From an uncultured Draconibacterium sp. (lineage in GTDB: Bacteria; Bacteroidota; Bacteroidia; Bacteroidales; Prolixibacteraceae): a DNA stretch of 64,000 nucleotides. The stretch lies in the NCBI RefSeq assembly GCF_963677565.1, contig NZ_OY781981.1:3650001-3714000 (forward strand). Reading direction: 5' to 3'. The translations under genes were made by a program, and so were the position numbers. This document shows, piece after piece, positions 16,408 to 24,219 of this stretch. Position 1 is the first letter of the stretch, and every line of letters begins with the position of its first letter. Below the pieces are notes generated by a model that did no database searches, was not told the DNA's origin, and was given only the letters and a program-made list of their open reading frames with translations.

Positions 16408-17121
16408 TTATTTTAAGAATCGTGTATCTAAAAATTCCTGGAACACATCTTTGTATTGCTCACTAACAGGGATGTAGTCTTTTCCGAAAATGATACGGTT
16501 TCGTTCTATTGTCGATATCTTACTCCGGCTAACTATAAACGAACGGTGTACACGCATAAAATCTGCTTTTGGCAGAAAGTCTTCCATTTTTTTTATGCCC
16601 ATTAATGCCATTACCGGTTTTTGGGTTTCAAGGTGAATACGCACGTAATCGCGCATACTTTCGATAAAGGTTATATCGTTAAAGTCGATTCGTACAATTT
16701 TATATTCCGATTTTATAAACAGGTACTTGTCGTTTTTTTCAATTGTTTCGGCTGCCTCTTTTTTACTGAAAAAGCGCTCTTTTGTTTTGGTAACAGCCTT
16801 TAAAAACTCAGGGTATGCAATTGGTTTTACAAGGTAGTCGGCAGCATCTAACTGAAAACCTTCGTAGCCATATTCACGGTAAGCCGTTGTAAAAATTACT
16901 TTTGCTTTTGATGAAACTGATTTTACAAAATCGAGCCCGGTAAGGTCGGGCATGTTAATATCAACAAACATCAGGTCAACTTCGTTTTCCTGAAGAAAAT
17001 CCATTGCTTTTAACGCGCTGTTAAATTTCCCGGTCAATTCCAGAAATGGTGTTTTATCAATGTAACCTTCAATTTGTCGTAAAGCTAAAGGTTCGTCGTC
17101 TATTGCAATACAGCGTATCAT
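16408..17121 (-). CDS. LytTR-family response regulator
   Basis: 237 residues: a receiver domain (residues 1-120, acidic pair IDDEP at 8-11, phosphoacceptor Asp54 in FVDINMPDLTG, conserved Lys in YLVKPI) and a C-terminal LytTR DNA-binding domain (about 135-237, with ITFIESMRDYVRIHLE and FMRVHRSFIVSRSKI). Its start overlaps the end of the sensor kinase gene by 4 bp (ATGA), so the two are translationally coupled. LytTR regulators bind paired direct repeats two helical turns apart. Repeats of that spacing occur upstream of its own operon and of the three units downstream, making it the probable regulator of the whole minus-strand block. Confidence 0.95.
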   Translation of the reverse strand: MIRCIAIDDEPLALRQIEGYIDKTPFLELTGKFNSALKAMDFLQENEVDLMFVDINMPDLTGLDFVKSVSSKAKVIFTTAYREYGYEGFQLDAADYLVKPIAYPEFLKAVTKTKERFFSKKEAAETIEKNDKYLFIKSEYKIVRIDFNDITFIESMRDYVRIHLETQKPVMALMGIKKMEDFLPKADFMRVHRSFIVSRSKISTIERNRIIFGKDYIPVSEQYKDVFQEFLDTRFLK

Positions 17122-18254
17122 ACCGGGATATTTAAGTTTACTTTGAAGATGTTTTTGTCATTCTGGTTAATATCCAACTCATAATTGTTGGTATAAATCA
17201 GTGCCAGCCGTTTTCGCGCATTTTCCAAACCAATACCCGAGTTACTGCTTTTTTTCTGTTTTGAATGGTTGGAGTTTTTAATCTCGAAATACATTCTACC
17301 TTTCTTAAAAACATACTTAACATGAATAAATGACGATGCTTCATAACTCACTCCATGTTTAAAGGCATTTTCGATAAACGAAATAGTAAGCAGAGGCGGG
17401 ACACTGATTTCGGGCAGTGTTTTCGGAATATCTAGTTTTACTTCAACTTCTTCTGAGAAACGTAGTTTCATTAATTCCACATAACTTTTTATAAAATCAA
17501 TTTCTTTTTGGATACTGATTTTTTCAGTTTGTGACTCGTAAAGCATATACGCCATCATTTGCGAAAGACGGATAATAGCCTCTTTTGCTTCTTCTGTATC
17601 AATGTCAACCAGTGCATGAATGTTATTCAAAGTGTTCATGAAAAAGTGTGGACTTACCTGGTTTTGCAGGAAGGCCATTTTGTGTTCCACATTCTCTTTT
17701 TCAAGTATTATTTTCTTTTGTTCGGCGTTCAGCCATTTCCCGGCAAACGATAAACCTGCATCGAAGCCTATTAACAGTATGCTCATTATTAGTAGGTTGC
17801 CAAAAGGAGGGAATGCTTCGCGTGGTCTTTGCCCTGGAGGGCGGTGTGGCACCGGTTGATTGCCTATCGGTGGTTGCGTCCTTTCAATGCTTTCAGGTTG
17901 CATGCGTTGTATTATATCTGGTGGATTGTCGGAAGCATTAAAAAAAATAGCTACCAAAACTAATATGGTAAGAATACAAAGTACCGAAATAAAATACAAA
18001 ACACGCTTTCCTTTTAAAAACTGAGGAAATAATAAAAAGTGGTTAATCAGGAAAGCGATGAATACAAATCCGTATTCAATCCAAATTTTTATTACGTGTG
18101 GCCACACAATTCCTTCTGTGGTATCGGTAGTCAATAACGGAATGGCAAAAATCAATATCCAGATAAAAACCATTATCAAAAACTGAACGTTTCCAAAATT
18201 TTTATTGCGTATTGTGATCGATTTCATAGGGTTGTAAAAGTAAAGTTTTTTCAA
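17118..18254 (-). CDS. LytS/YehU-type sensor histidine kinase
   Basis: 378 residues (a start at 18227 giving 369 residues is also possible). Four hydrophobic segments (about 22-42, 58-76, 85-105, 152-170) with a Pro-rich extracytoplasmic loop (about 110-150) are followed by a His_kinase domain of the LytS group: H203 in NQVSPHFFMNTLNNIHALVD, and an ATP-binding domain with FIENAFKHGVSYE and GIGLENARKRL. It should phosphorylate the overlapping LytTR regulator. The loop has no recognised ligand domain. A LytTR-type repeat lies 87-117 bp upstream, consistent with autoregulation. Confidence 0.95.
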   Translation of the reverse strand: MKKLYFYNPMKSITIRNKNFGNVQFLIMVFIWILIFAIPLLTTDTTEGIVWPHVIKIWIEYGFVFIAFLINHFLLFPQFLKGKRVLYFISVLCILTILVLVAIFFNASDNPPDIIQRMQPESIERTQPPIGNQPVPHRPPGQRPREAFPPFGNLLIMSILLIGFDAGLSFAGKWLNAEQKKIILEKENVEHKMAFLQNQVSPHFFMNTLNNIHALVDIDTEEAKEAIIRLSQMMAYMLYESQTEKISIQKEIDFIKSYVELMKLRFSEEVEVKLDIPKTLPEISVPPLLTISFIENAFKHGVSYEASSFIHVKYVFKKGRMYFEIKNSNHSKQKKSSNSGIGLENARKRLALIYTNNYELDINQNDKNIFKVNLNIPV

Positions 18255-18302
18255 TAGTCATTAATTTTTATACTAACTGATTCTCAATTTCGGATGTGTG
18301 CC

Positions 18303-18310
18303 ATAAAGTA
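18303..18310 (-). promoter_or_regulatory. Putative -7 promoter element of the lytS/lytTR operon
   Basis: The minus strand reads TACTTTAT, similar to the box of the VTC operon, 49 bp before the kinase start and 31 bp from the first base of site C. Confidence 0.4.
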
Positions 18311-18340
18311 ATTATACTATAGGGATATCAGAAACCAAAC

Positions 18341-18370
18341 TCGATAGAATAGAAAATTTTATCGACAGAT
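18341..18370 (-). promoter_or_regulatory. LytTR-type direct-repeat operator (site C), upstream of lytS/lytTR
   Basis: In the plus-strand reading, TCGATAGAA with AATTTTA is followed exactly 21 bp on by TCGACAGAT. This is the best paired site of the five. It suggests that the LytTR regulator controls its own operon. Confidence 0.6.
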
Positions 18371-18379
18371 TCTTTTACG

Positions 18380-18475
18380 TCAATAAAGAAAGGGAGCCCT
18401 CCGTCTCCCTTCTCAATCCTAACCAAACCAAATCTATGAAAAAACTATGTTTCTGTTTTCTATTGTTTTTAATTG
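18380..18475 (-). ncRNA. Candidate small RNA between the hybrid regulator and lytS
   Basis: The predicted 5' end near 18475 is 7 bp from a perfect TATTTTTG box (18489-18482) that itself lies 30 bp from LytTR-type site D. The predicted 3' end is the hairpin AAGGGAG/CTCCCTT (18390-18411) with tail TCTTTATTG. No conserved frame is seen on this strand. Support is positional only; no sequence family is recognised. Confidence 0.3.
18388..18413 (-). terminator. Hairpin with T-rich tail (probable minus-strand terminator)
   Basis: A seven-base stem AAGGGAG/CTCCCTT with an 8-base loop, followed on the minus strand by TCTTTATTG. It would end transcripts from the hybrid regulator or from a small RNA. 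On the plus strand the same hairpin precedes a Met-Lys-Lys start, so a leader role is possible. Confidence 0.55.
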
Positions 18476-18498
18476 TTGAATCAAAAATAGAATATTGA
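18436..18498 (+). other. 20-codon orphan frame resembling a signal-peptide start
   Basis: It reads MKKLCFCFLLFLIVESKIEY and then stops. The hydrophobic Met-Lys-Lys start after an AAACCAAACCAAATCT stretch looks like the beginning of a secreted or SusC-type protein cut short by a stop. It may be a leader peptide or a relic; no evidence of translation. Confidence 0.25.
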
Positions 18499-18518
18499 TT
18501 AAAACTGTGAAAACAGAA

Positions 18519-18548
18519 TCGACAGATTGGATGTATTTACAGACGAAA
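18519..18548 (-). promoter_or_regulatory. LytTR-type direct-repeat operator (site D)
   Basis: In the plus-strand reading, TCGACAGAT with TATTTA is followed 21 bp on by CAGACGAAA. It stands just past the stop of the hybrid regulator gene and exactly 30 bp from a TATTTTTG box on the minus strand, the same layout as at the VTC and Spy-like promoters, yet no gene follows within 200 bp. Confidence 0.5.
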
Positions 18549-18556
18549 TGTGAATA

Positions 18557-21500
18557 TTATAATCCTTTGATATATTCTTTTGGCGTTTGTCCGTGTATCT
18601 TTTTAAAACATTTTGAGAAATAAGAATGGCTGTTAAATCCAACTTTAAAAGCCACTTCATCAACATTGTAGCTTTTTGTGGCGAGCAGGGCTGTTGCTTT
18701 TTTTATTTTTACCATGGTAATATATTCTGATGCCGAGTGGTTTGAGATTTGTTTTAGCTTGCGGTGAAGCTGGCTGCGGCTCAGGCTCATTTCACTGGCC
18801 AATAAATCTACTGTAAAATTCTCGTTGGTCATATTCTCCTCAACAATGGTATTTATTTTGTTTAAAAAGTAGTTGTCGAGGCTCCCCAGGTCGATGGTTT
18901 GTTTGCTTATAAAACGTTGTGCATAGTTTTCTTGTAATCTTTTTCGTTGATTTAACAGGTTCGCAATTTGCGATAACAGCACCTGCTCGTCGAAAGGTTT
19001 AGAGATGTATGCGTCAGCTCCTTTTTCCAACCCGGTTGAAGTATTTTCAGCTGATGATAAAGCAGTTAGTAAAATTACCGGGATATGGCTGGTTTCGATT
19101 TGTGATTTAATGGTCTGACAAAACTCAAAGCCATCCATTTTAGGCATCATTACATCCGATATCACTAGGTCGATGTTCTTTGTTTGCAGCATTTCCAATC
19201 CTTGTTTTCCATCTTCGGCAAAAAATATTTTATAATAATCGTTTAACAGGTCAATAATGAATTCGCGAAGATCGTTATTATCTTCAACAACTAAAATTGT
19301 TGTCGTGCTATCACTTTTAATCAACTTTGGTTGGGTATTATCAGTTGATTGCCATGATTCCACATTTTTTACTACCTCGTGACTTTGGAATAATATTTTC
19401 TGTGCTTTTTGTTTGGTGGGGAGCTGAATTGAGAAACGGGTTCCTTTTCCCGGACTACTCTGAACTACAATAGTACCTCGATGAATTAGGGTAAAATCTT
19501 TACAGAGATTTAGGCCTATACCAGTACTGTAAACTTTGCTGTTTTGACTTTTTCCTTGTTCAAATCGCTCGAATATGTGGGGTAAATCTTCACTGTTAAT
19601 GCCCTGGCCACTATCGATTACAGATATTTCAACATAATTTTCATTTTCCAACTGACCAAAACTCAATTGGTTTGTAAAATTATGGATCATATCAATTTTG
19701 TTTTCATTAATCGAAATAGTTATCTCTCCGTTGGCTGGTGTGTATTTAAATGCGTTTGATAAGAGGTTAAATATAATCTTATCCAGTTTTTCTTCATCAG
19801 CTTCAATAACGATGCTGCTACTCGTATAATTAAAGGAAAATGTTATGTTTTTAGTTCGTGCTTCCTCAGAAAAACTCTGTACCCTTTCATTAACAAAACC
19901 AACCAGATCGATCTTAGTAATTTTTAGTTTTTCCATACCTTTTTCTGCTTTCCTAAGATCCATTATCTGGTTAATAAGTTGAAGCAGGCGGCTGGTGTTT
20001 CTTTTTACTGTATCAAGTTGTTTGTGTTGAGTATCGGTTAAGTTTGTAGCCGTTAATAGCTGTTTTACAGGGCCATCGATTAATGTAAGTGGAGTTCTGA
20101 ACTCATGCGAAATATTTGTAAAAAACTTTAATTTCATTTCGGTAAGCTGTTCTTCTTGCTTGTGTTCCATTTTCTCAATGAGCAAGTCTTTTTTTAGTTT
20201 CGAGCGCTCTCTGAAAAACCTGATGATTCCGATAATAATTAGAAGAAAAATAAACGAATAAGCCCAAAGTGCATAGGTTGATTTGTACCAAAACTGTTCT
20301 ACAACTATGGTTATACTGGTTGGCTCTTCGTTCCAAATTCCGTCGTTATTACTTGCCTTCACCTCAAAACGATATTCTCCGGCAGGAAGGTTCACAAAAT
20401 TTGCACTTCCCCTGTTGTTATTAGCAACCCAATTGTCAATATAATTTATTAGGCGATAAGAAAATTCATTTTTATCGGGCAGTAAATAATTATCGGCAGA
20501 AAAGTTAAAATTGAGGTTCGTTTCTTTTGGATCAAGTACAATTTTTTGATACTGGTTAATTCCTGTTTGTACCGGAACTATCGATCGGTTATTTACAGTA
20601 ACTTTTGTTAATAGCACATTTGGGGGGCGTTTGTTAGTGTGTATTGGTTTGGGCTCACGAAGGCTAAAGCCATTGGTGCCGCCAAAGTAGATATTATCAT
20701 CCTTATCTTTGTAAATAGCATTTGGGTTAAAAAGATTCCCCTGTATACCATCATTAAGCACAAACCTTCTTGAGGAATTATCAGCTGAATTGTATAAGAT
20801 TAAACCATCATTACTGGTAATCCATATATTGTTGTATGAATCTTCAATAATTCCATAAACATCTTTATTTTTTAATAAATCGTTTGCTGTAAAAACACTT
20901 GTCGAATCCGTTTTCGGGTTGTAAATGTTAATTCCATTGCCTCTGGTGCCCATCCATATTCTTCCATCGCTAAGTTGTTTTATAAAGTAGAAGCTTTGGC
21001 TTCCTGTTTTATGGTAATTGTTTTCGTGAATATTGAAAAGGGTTGATTGTTCTGTTGGAAGATGAATACGGATCGTGCCATTTTGAGTTCCAATCCATAA
21101 GTTATTTTCAGTGTCGGTGGTAATTGTCAGACAATTGGTGGTTAATAATTGCTCAAAAGGCGGTTTTTTTGATTTAAAGCTTATTTCTTTTGTTTTGAAA
21201 TTGTAGAAGTTAATTCCTCCCAGGTTTGTGCCAATCCATATCCCTGAGTCTGAATTACAGAGAGAATAGACTTCGCGGGCTGAAACATGTGTGCCATCTT
21301 CTGGTCCGGCGGGGAAATGTATAAAGTTGTTTTGTGTGGCAGGCCTGTAAAATAAGCCGTTAAAAGCCGAACCTATCCATAAACCACCATCTTTGTCAAC
21401 TTCCATTGCTTTTATATCAATAATACCTTTCTGTTTTGAGATTTGCAAAGGAGTGAAACTGGCGGTTTTTGGATTAAAACGGTTTAATCCGAAAAGCTCG

Positions 21501-22594
21501 GTTCCAACGTAAATCTGGCCATCAGGTGTTTGGGCAAAAGAGCTGACCATATTGTCTGAAATTGTTCCGGGTTCATTCGAATGACGATAATTGGTAAATC
21601 TGTTATCGGAGTGATGTATATAAGCCACGCCTCCCGACCATGTTCCAATCCATATTCCTCCCTGATTATCTTCAAAAATATCGAAAATTGAATTATGGGG
21701 GAGTCCCTCATATTTGTTGTGATCGTAATGAGTTAGCTCCTTACCTATACTCTTAAACAATCCCAGGTACGACCCAATCCAAATTTGTCCGCGTGTATCT
21801 CTCCATATTTTTCTTATACTGGCATTACTAATATCGTAATCCGGGTTTTTGGTGTATTGATAAAGGTGTTTCAGTTCCCCTTTAAAGTCGTACATGCGGG
21901 CACCATGCTCCTGGTAGCCTACCCAAATATTGTCGGTGCTTGTACTAATTGTTCGTACCGTTGAGCCCGGTCCGTTTATTAGCTTTTCAACTTTTGTTTC
22001 TTCATGGTGTACTTTATATACCGATCCATCAAGTGTCCCAAGCCATAACCTGTTTGTTTCGTCGTTGTATATTAGACGTGGCGAATTAGACAAACCTTCA
22101 GTAATTCTGATCATTTTATTGGTGGTTTCATCGATGTACCCAAAAAAATGTTCATCAACAATCCAAAGGTTTCCGTGTCCATCAAATTGAATAGAGAAAA
22201 GGTGATTGTTGGGTTGCGAACCATTCTCGTAGGTATAATGTACCTGTTCGAATTCTTGAGCAATTGGGTTAAACTTACAGAGACCTTTATCTGTACTGGC
22301 CCAAATGTTGTTGTCTTTGTCTATTGCTATTCCTGTTACGGTATTACTTGGTAATCCATCTTCTTTTTCAGGTTGATATGAAAAACGAATAATTTCTTTT
22401 GAATCATATCTCAAAACTCCATCAAATCCGCCCATCCAGATATATCCAAATTTATCCTGATTAAACGAATGTATGGCCTGAAAGCTAAAACCACCGGGTG
22501 GCGATACCCTTCTAAACCTAATATCATCAGTTTGAGCAAATGTGGAGTAAAATCCGAAAACAATAATAAAACTAATTATATACTTCAATCGCAT
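18557..22594 (-). CDS. Hybrid two-component system regulator (HTCS) of the polysaccharide utilisation locus
   Basis: 1345 residues with the full HTCS layout. A signal peptide (ending TFAQ) and periplasmic two-component propeller repeats (GYIWMGGFDGVLRYD, NIWASTDKGLCKF and about a dozen like it) fill residues 25-680; a Y_Y_Y beta-sandwich follows at about 690-765; a transmembrane helix near 772-793; a HisKA domain with H830 in ISHEFRTPLT; a HATPase with NLLSNAFKYTP and STGIGL; a receiver with D1147 in VISDVMMPKMDG and a SKPF motif; and an AraC-type helix-turn-helix at about 1245-1345. The protein binds an oligosaccharide in the periplasm and activates PUL transcription. It is divergent to the GH88-susCD operon, with TGCAAC repeats between them. 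Confidence 0.96.
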   Translation of the reverse strand: MRLKYIISFIIVFGFYSTFAQTDDIRFRRVSPPGGFSFQAIHSFNQDKFGYIWMGGFDGVLRYDSKEIIRFSYQPEKEDGLPSNTVTGIAIDKDNNIWASTDKGLCKFNPIAQEFEQVHYTYENGSQPNNHLFSIQFDGHGNLWIVDEHFFGYIDETTNKMIRITEGLSNSPRLIYNDETNRLWLGTLDGSVYKVHHEETKVEKLINGPGSTVRTISTSTDNIWVGYQEHGARMYDFKGELKHLYQYTKNPDYDISNASIRKIWRDTRGQIWIGSYLGLFKSIGKELTHYDHNKYEGLPHNSIFDIFEDNQGGIWIGTWSGGVAYIHHSDNRFTNYRHSNEPGTISDNMVSSFAQTPDGQIYVGTELFGLNRFNPKTASFTPLQISKQKGIIDIKAMEVDKDGGLWIGSAFNGLFYRPATQNNFIHFPAGPEDGTHVSAREVYSLCNSDSGIWIGTNLGGINFYNFKTKEISFKSKKPPFEQLLTTNCLTITTDTENNLWIGTQNGTIRIHLPTEQSTLFNIHENNYHKTGSQSFYFIKQLSDGRIWMGTRGNGINIYNPKTDSTSVFTANDLLKNKDVYGIIEDSYNNIWITSNDGLILYNSADNSSRRFVLNDGIQGNLFNPNAIYKDKDDNIYFGGTNGFSLREPKPIHTNKRPPNVLLTKVTVNNRSIVPVQTGINQYQKIVLDPKETNLNFNFSADNYLLPDKNEFSYRLINYIDNWVANNNRGSANFVNLPAGEYRFEVKASNNDGIWNEEPTSITIVVEQFWYKSTYALWAYSFIFLLIIIGIIRFFRERSKLKKDLLIEKMEHKQEEQLTEMKLKFFTNISHEFRTPLTLIDGPVKQLLTATNLTDTQHKQLDTVKRNTSRLLQLINQIMDLRKAEKGMEKLKITKIDLVGFVNERVQSFSEEARTKNITFSFNYTSSSIVIEADEEKLDKIIFNLLSNAFKYTPANGEITISINENKIDMIHNFTNQLSFGQLENENYVEISVIDSGQGINSEDLPHIFERFEQGKSQNSKVYSTGIGLNLCKDFTLIHRGTIVVQSSPGKGTRFSIQLPTKQKAQKILFQSHEVVKNVESWQSTDNTQPKLIKSDSTTTILVVEDNNDLREFIIDLLNDYYKIFFAEDGKQGLEMLQTKNIDLVISDVMMPKMDGFEFCQTIKSQIETSHIPVILLTALSSAENTSTGLEKGADAYISKPFDEQVLLSQIANLLNQRKRLQENYAQRFISKQTIDLGSLDNYFLNKINTIVEENMTNENFTVDLLASEMSLSRSQLHRKLKQISNHSASEYITMVKIKKATALLATKSYNVDEVAFKVGFNSHSYFSKCFKKIHGQTPKEYIKGL

Positions 22595-22643
22595 TAATTT
22601 TTTTCAAAAATAATCTTTAGGGTGATTAAATAATAATACATAC

Positions 22644-22708
22644 GTTGCAAAATTGCAACATGCTTACCTTGGTGCAACAAATCAACCAGTATTTGCAACA
22701 TGTGCAAT
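22644..22708 (+). promoter_or_regulatory. Probable HTCS operator: repeated TGCAAC boxes
   Basis: A GTTGCAA-AA-TTGCAAC palindrome (22644-22659) supplies the first of three direct TGCAAC boxes starting at 22654, 22673 and 22694, spaced 19 and 21 bp, followed by TGCAAT at 22703. The last full box ends about 33 bp before the -7 element at 22732, a suitable place for an AraC-type activator. Confidence 0.65.
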
Positions 22709-22710
22709 AA

Positions 22711-22739
22711 TTGTCTGTAGGTTTCGATAGCTATTTTTG
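22711..22739 (+). promoter_or_regulatory. Main PUL promoter
   Basis: TTG at 22711 and TATTTTTG at 22732-22739 match the Bacteroidota -33 (TTG) and -7 (TAnnTTTG) elements with suitable spacing. The predicted start is near 22746, so the leader before GH88 is about 225 bases. Confidence 0.6.
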
Positions 22740-22885
22740 GTGAAGAAACTTATGAAGCAGAATTGTAAAATATTTACATCTTATTGTAAAGGCATATTAA
22801 AATAACATTGAGATTTAATAGAAATGAAAAGAAAGGTTTTGAGCAGAGCGGATAGTTTACACGATAGTTAGTTTAGTTAGTTTTA

Positions 22886-22924
22886 AAAAGCTCCTTTTTC
22901 TGAAAAGATGGAAAGGGAGCTTTT
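22886..22924 (+). promoter_or_regulatory. Leader hairpin before GH88 (possible attenuator)
   Basis: AAAAGCTCCTTT pairs with AAAGGGAGCTTTT with one bulged C and a loop of about 14 bases; the 3' arm ends in four T residues. It lies inside the transcribed leader, 49 bp before the GH88 start, and could act as an attenuator or as an RNA-stability element. Confidence 0.5.
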
Positions 22925-22972
22925 ACCTGAAAATTCCTTTCTCCACCAATAAAACAAAAATCAAACTTATAA

Positions 22973-24178
22973 ATGAAACATTTTATTACAATTTGTATTA
23001 GTATTATTCTTTTTGGTTGTAACAGCCAATATTCAGGGAATATCGATGATGTGATAAAACATTCGGAAAAGCAATTGAAATTTGCTTTAAAGAATATAGA
23101 ACCCTTGCTTACCAAAGATAAAGTCTTTCCCCGTACTCTTGAAAATGAGAAAATAAAGTTGGTGTCATCTAAAGACTGGACGAGTGGTTTTTTTGGTGGA
23201 AATTTATGGATGATGTACGAACTTACTGGTAAAGATCAGTGGAAAAAACGTGCTCTTAATTATACTTTGCCTCTGGAAGATGAGCAGTGGAATGCAAACG
23301 ACCATGACATAGGTTTTAAAATGTATTGCAGTTTTGGCCATGCAATAAAATATGTTGATAATCCTGAATATAAAGAAATCCTAATTCAATCAGCCAAAAC
23401 ATTGTCAACTCGCTATAATCCGGTAGTTGGCTGTATTCGTTCGTGGAACAGCAACCCCAAAACAGCCCATTGGAAATACCCGGTAATCATTGATAATATG
23501 ATGAATCTGGAATTGCTTATGTGGGCTGCTAAAGAAACCGGGAATGAGAGTTTTAGGGAAATAGCGGTAAAACATGCACAAACTACGGCAAAGAATCACT
23601 TCCGCGACGATTACTCGTGTTACCATGTTATTGATTACGACCCGGAGACCGGTGAGGTGTTAAACAAAAACACCCACCAAGGGGCAGCCGACAACAGCGA
23701 CTGGGCACGAGGACAAGCCTGGGCCGTGTATGGTTTTACAATGATGTACCGCGAAACCGGAATGGAAGAATTTCTGGGGCAGGCTAAACATATAGCCGAT
23801 TACCTCTTAACTGTAGATGGGATGAAGGAAGGAAAAGTTCCTTACTGGGATTTTAAAGCTCCCGAAATTCCGAATGAACCCTACGATGCATCGGCTGCTG
23901 CCATTATCTCATCGGCTTTGTTCGAGTTGTATGAGTTTACAAATAACGAAGCATATTTAAATACAGCGCAGAAACTACTGGCAACATTAGTTACGCCTGA
24001 GTTTTTTGCGAAATCAGGCGAAAACGGTGGATTTTTACTTCTTCATTCTACGGGATCAAAACCCTACGATTCGGAAGTTGATGTGCCTTTAAATTATGCC
24101 GACTATTATTTCCTTGAATCAATTATTAAAAGCAAAAAATATGGAGAAAATTTAATGATAGCTCTTAGTAAAGATTAA
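22973..24178 (+). CDS. GH88 unsaturated glucuronyl hydrolase, lipoprotein
   Basis: 401 residues; lipobox ILFGC (Cys16). The (alpha/alpha)6 fold of GH88 is evident: DWTSGFFGGNLWMMYELTG (from residue 68), the HDIGFKMYCSFGHA segment with D112 and VIIDNMMNLELL with D174, the two catalytic aspartates that hydrate the double bond, and later QGAADNSDWARGQAW. The enzyme removes 4,5-unsaturated uronic acid from the non-reducing end of oligosaccharides left by polysaccharide lyases. Its presence as first gene of the PUL predicts a uronate-containing substrate cut by the two heparinase-like lyases downstream. It lies 41 bp before susC. GH105 is the alternative; the DWTSGFFGG motif favours GH88. Confidence 0.93.
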   Translation: MKHFITICISIILFGCNSQYSGNIDDVIKHSEKQLKFALKNIEPLLTKDKVFPRTLENEKIKLVSSKDWTSGFFGGNLWMMYELTGKDQWKKRALNYTLPLEDEQWNANDHDIGFKMYCSFGHAIKYVDNPEYKEILIQSAKTLSTRYNPVVGCIRSWNSNPKTAHWKYPVIIDNMMNLELLMWAAKETGNESFREIAVKHAQTTAKNHFRDDYSCYHVIDYDPETGEVLNKNTHQGAADNSDWARGQAWAVYGFTMMYRETGMEEFLGQAKHIADYLLTVDGMKEGKVPYWDFKAPEIPNEPYDASAAAIISSALFELYEFTNNEAYLNTAQKLLATLVTPEFFAKSGENGGFLLLHSTGSKPYDSEVDVPLNYADYYFLESIIKSKKYGENLMIALSKD

Positions 24179-24219
24179 GAAAACCGATAAAATGAATTTT
24201 TAACAAAAACTAAATTTTT

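Larger units (their letters stand above)
18255..18556. other. 302-bp gap with two LytTR-type sites, a terminator and a possible small RNA
   Basis: No protein of normal size fits. From left to right: a -7-like box at 18303, site C at 18341, a hairpin with a T-rich tail on the minus strand at 18388-18413, a 20-codon plus-strand frame at 18436-18498 (MKKLCFCFLLFLI...), a TATTTTTG box on the minus strand at 18489-18482, and site D at 18519. Site D, its box and the hairpin together would yield a minus-strand RNA of about 95 bases. Alternatively, the hairpin followed by a Met-Lys-Lys hydrophobic start is the orphan leader of a lost secreted-protein gene on the plus strand. Confidence 0.5.
22595..22972. 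other. Divergent control region of the PUL
   Basis: A 378-bp gap between the regulator and GH88. It contains a TATTTTTG box for the regulator gene on the minus strand (22612-22605), TGCAAC repeats at 22644-22708, a plus-strand promoter at 22711-22739, and a 5' leader of about 225 bases with a strong hairpin at 22886-22924. No open frame of note. Confidence 0.7.

Noticed and set aside
22605..22612. TATTTTTG box on the minus strand as promoter of the hybrid regulator gene
   Set aside because: A perfect -7 match, but it would leave a leader of only a few bases and there is no TTG at the expected -33 distance; kept as a note only.
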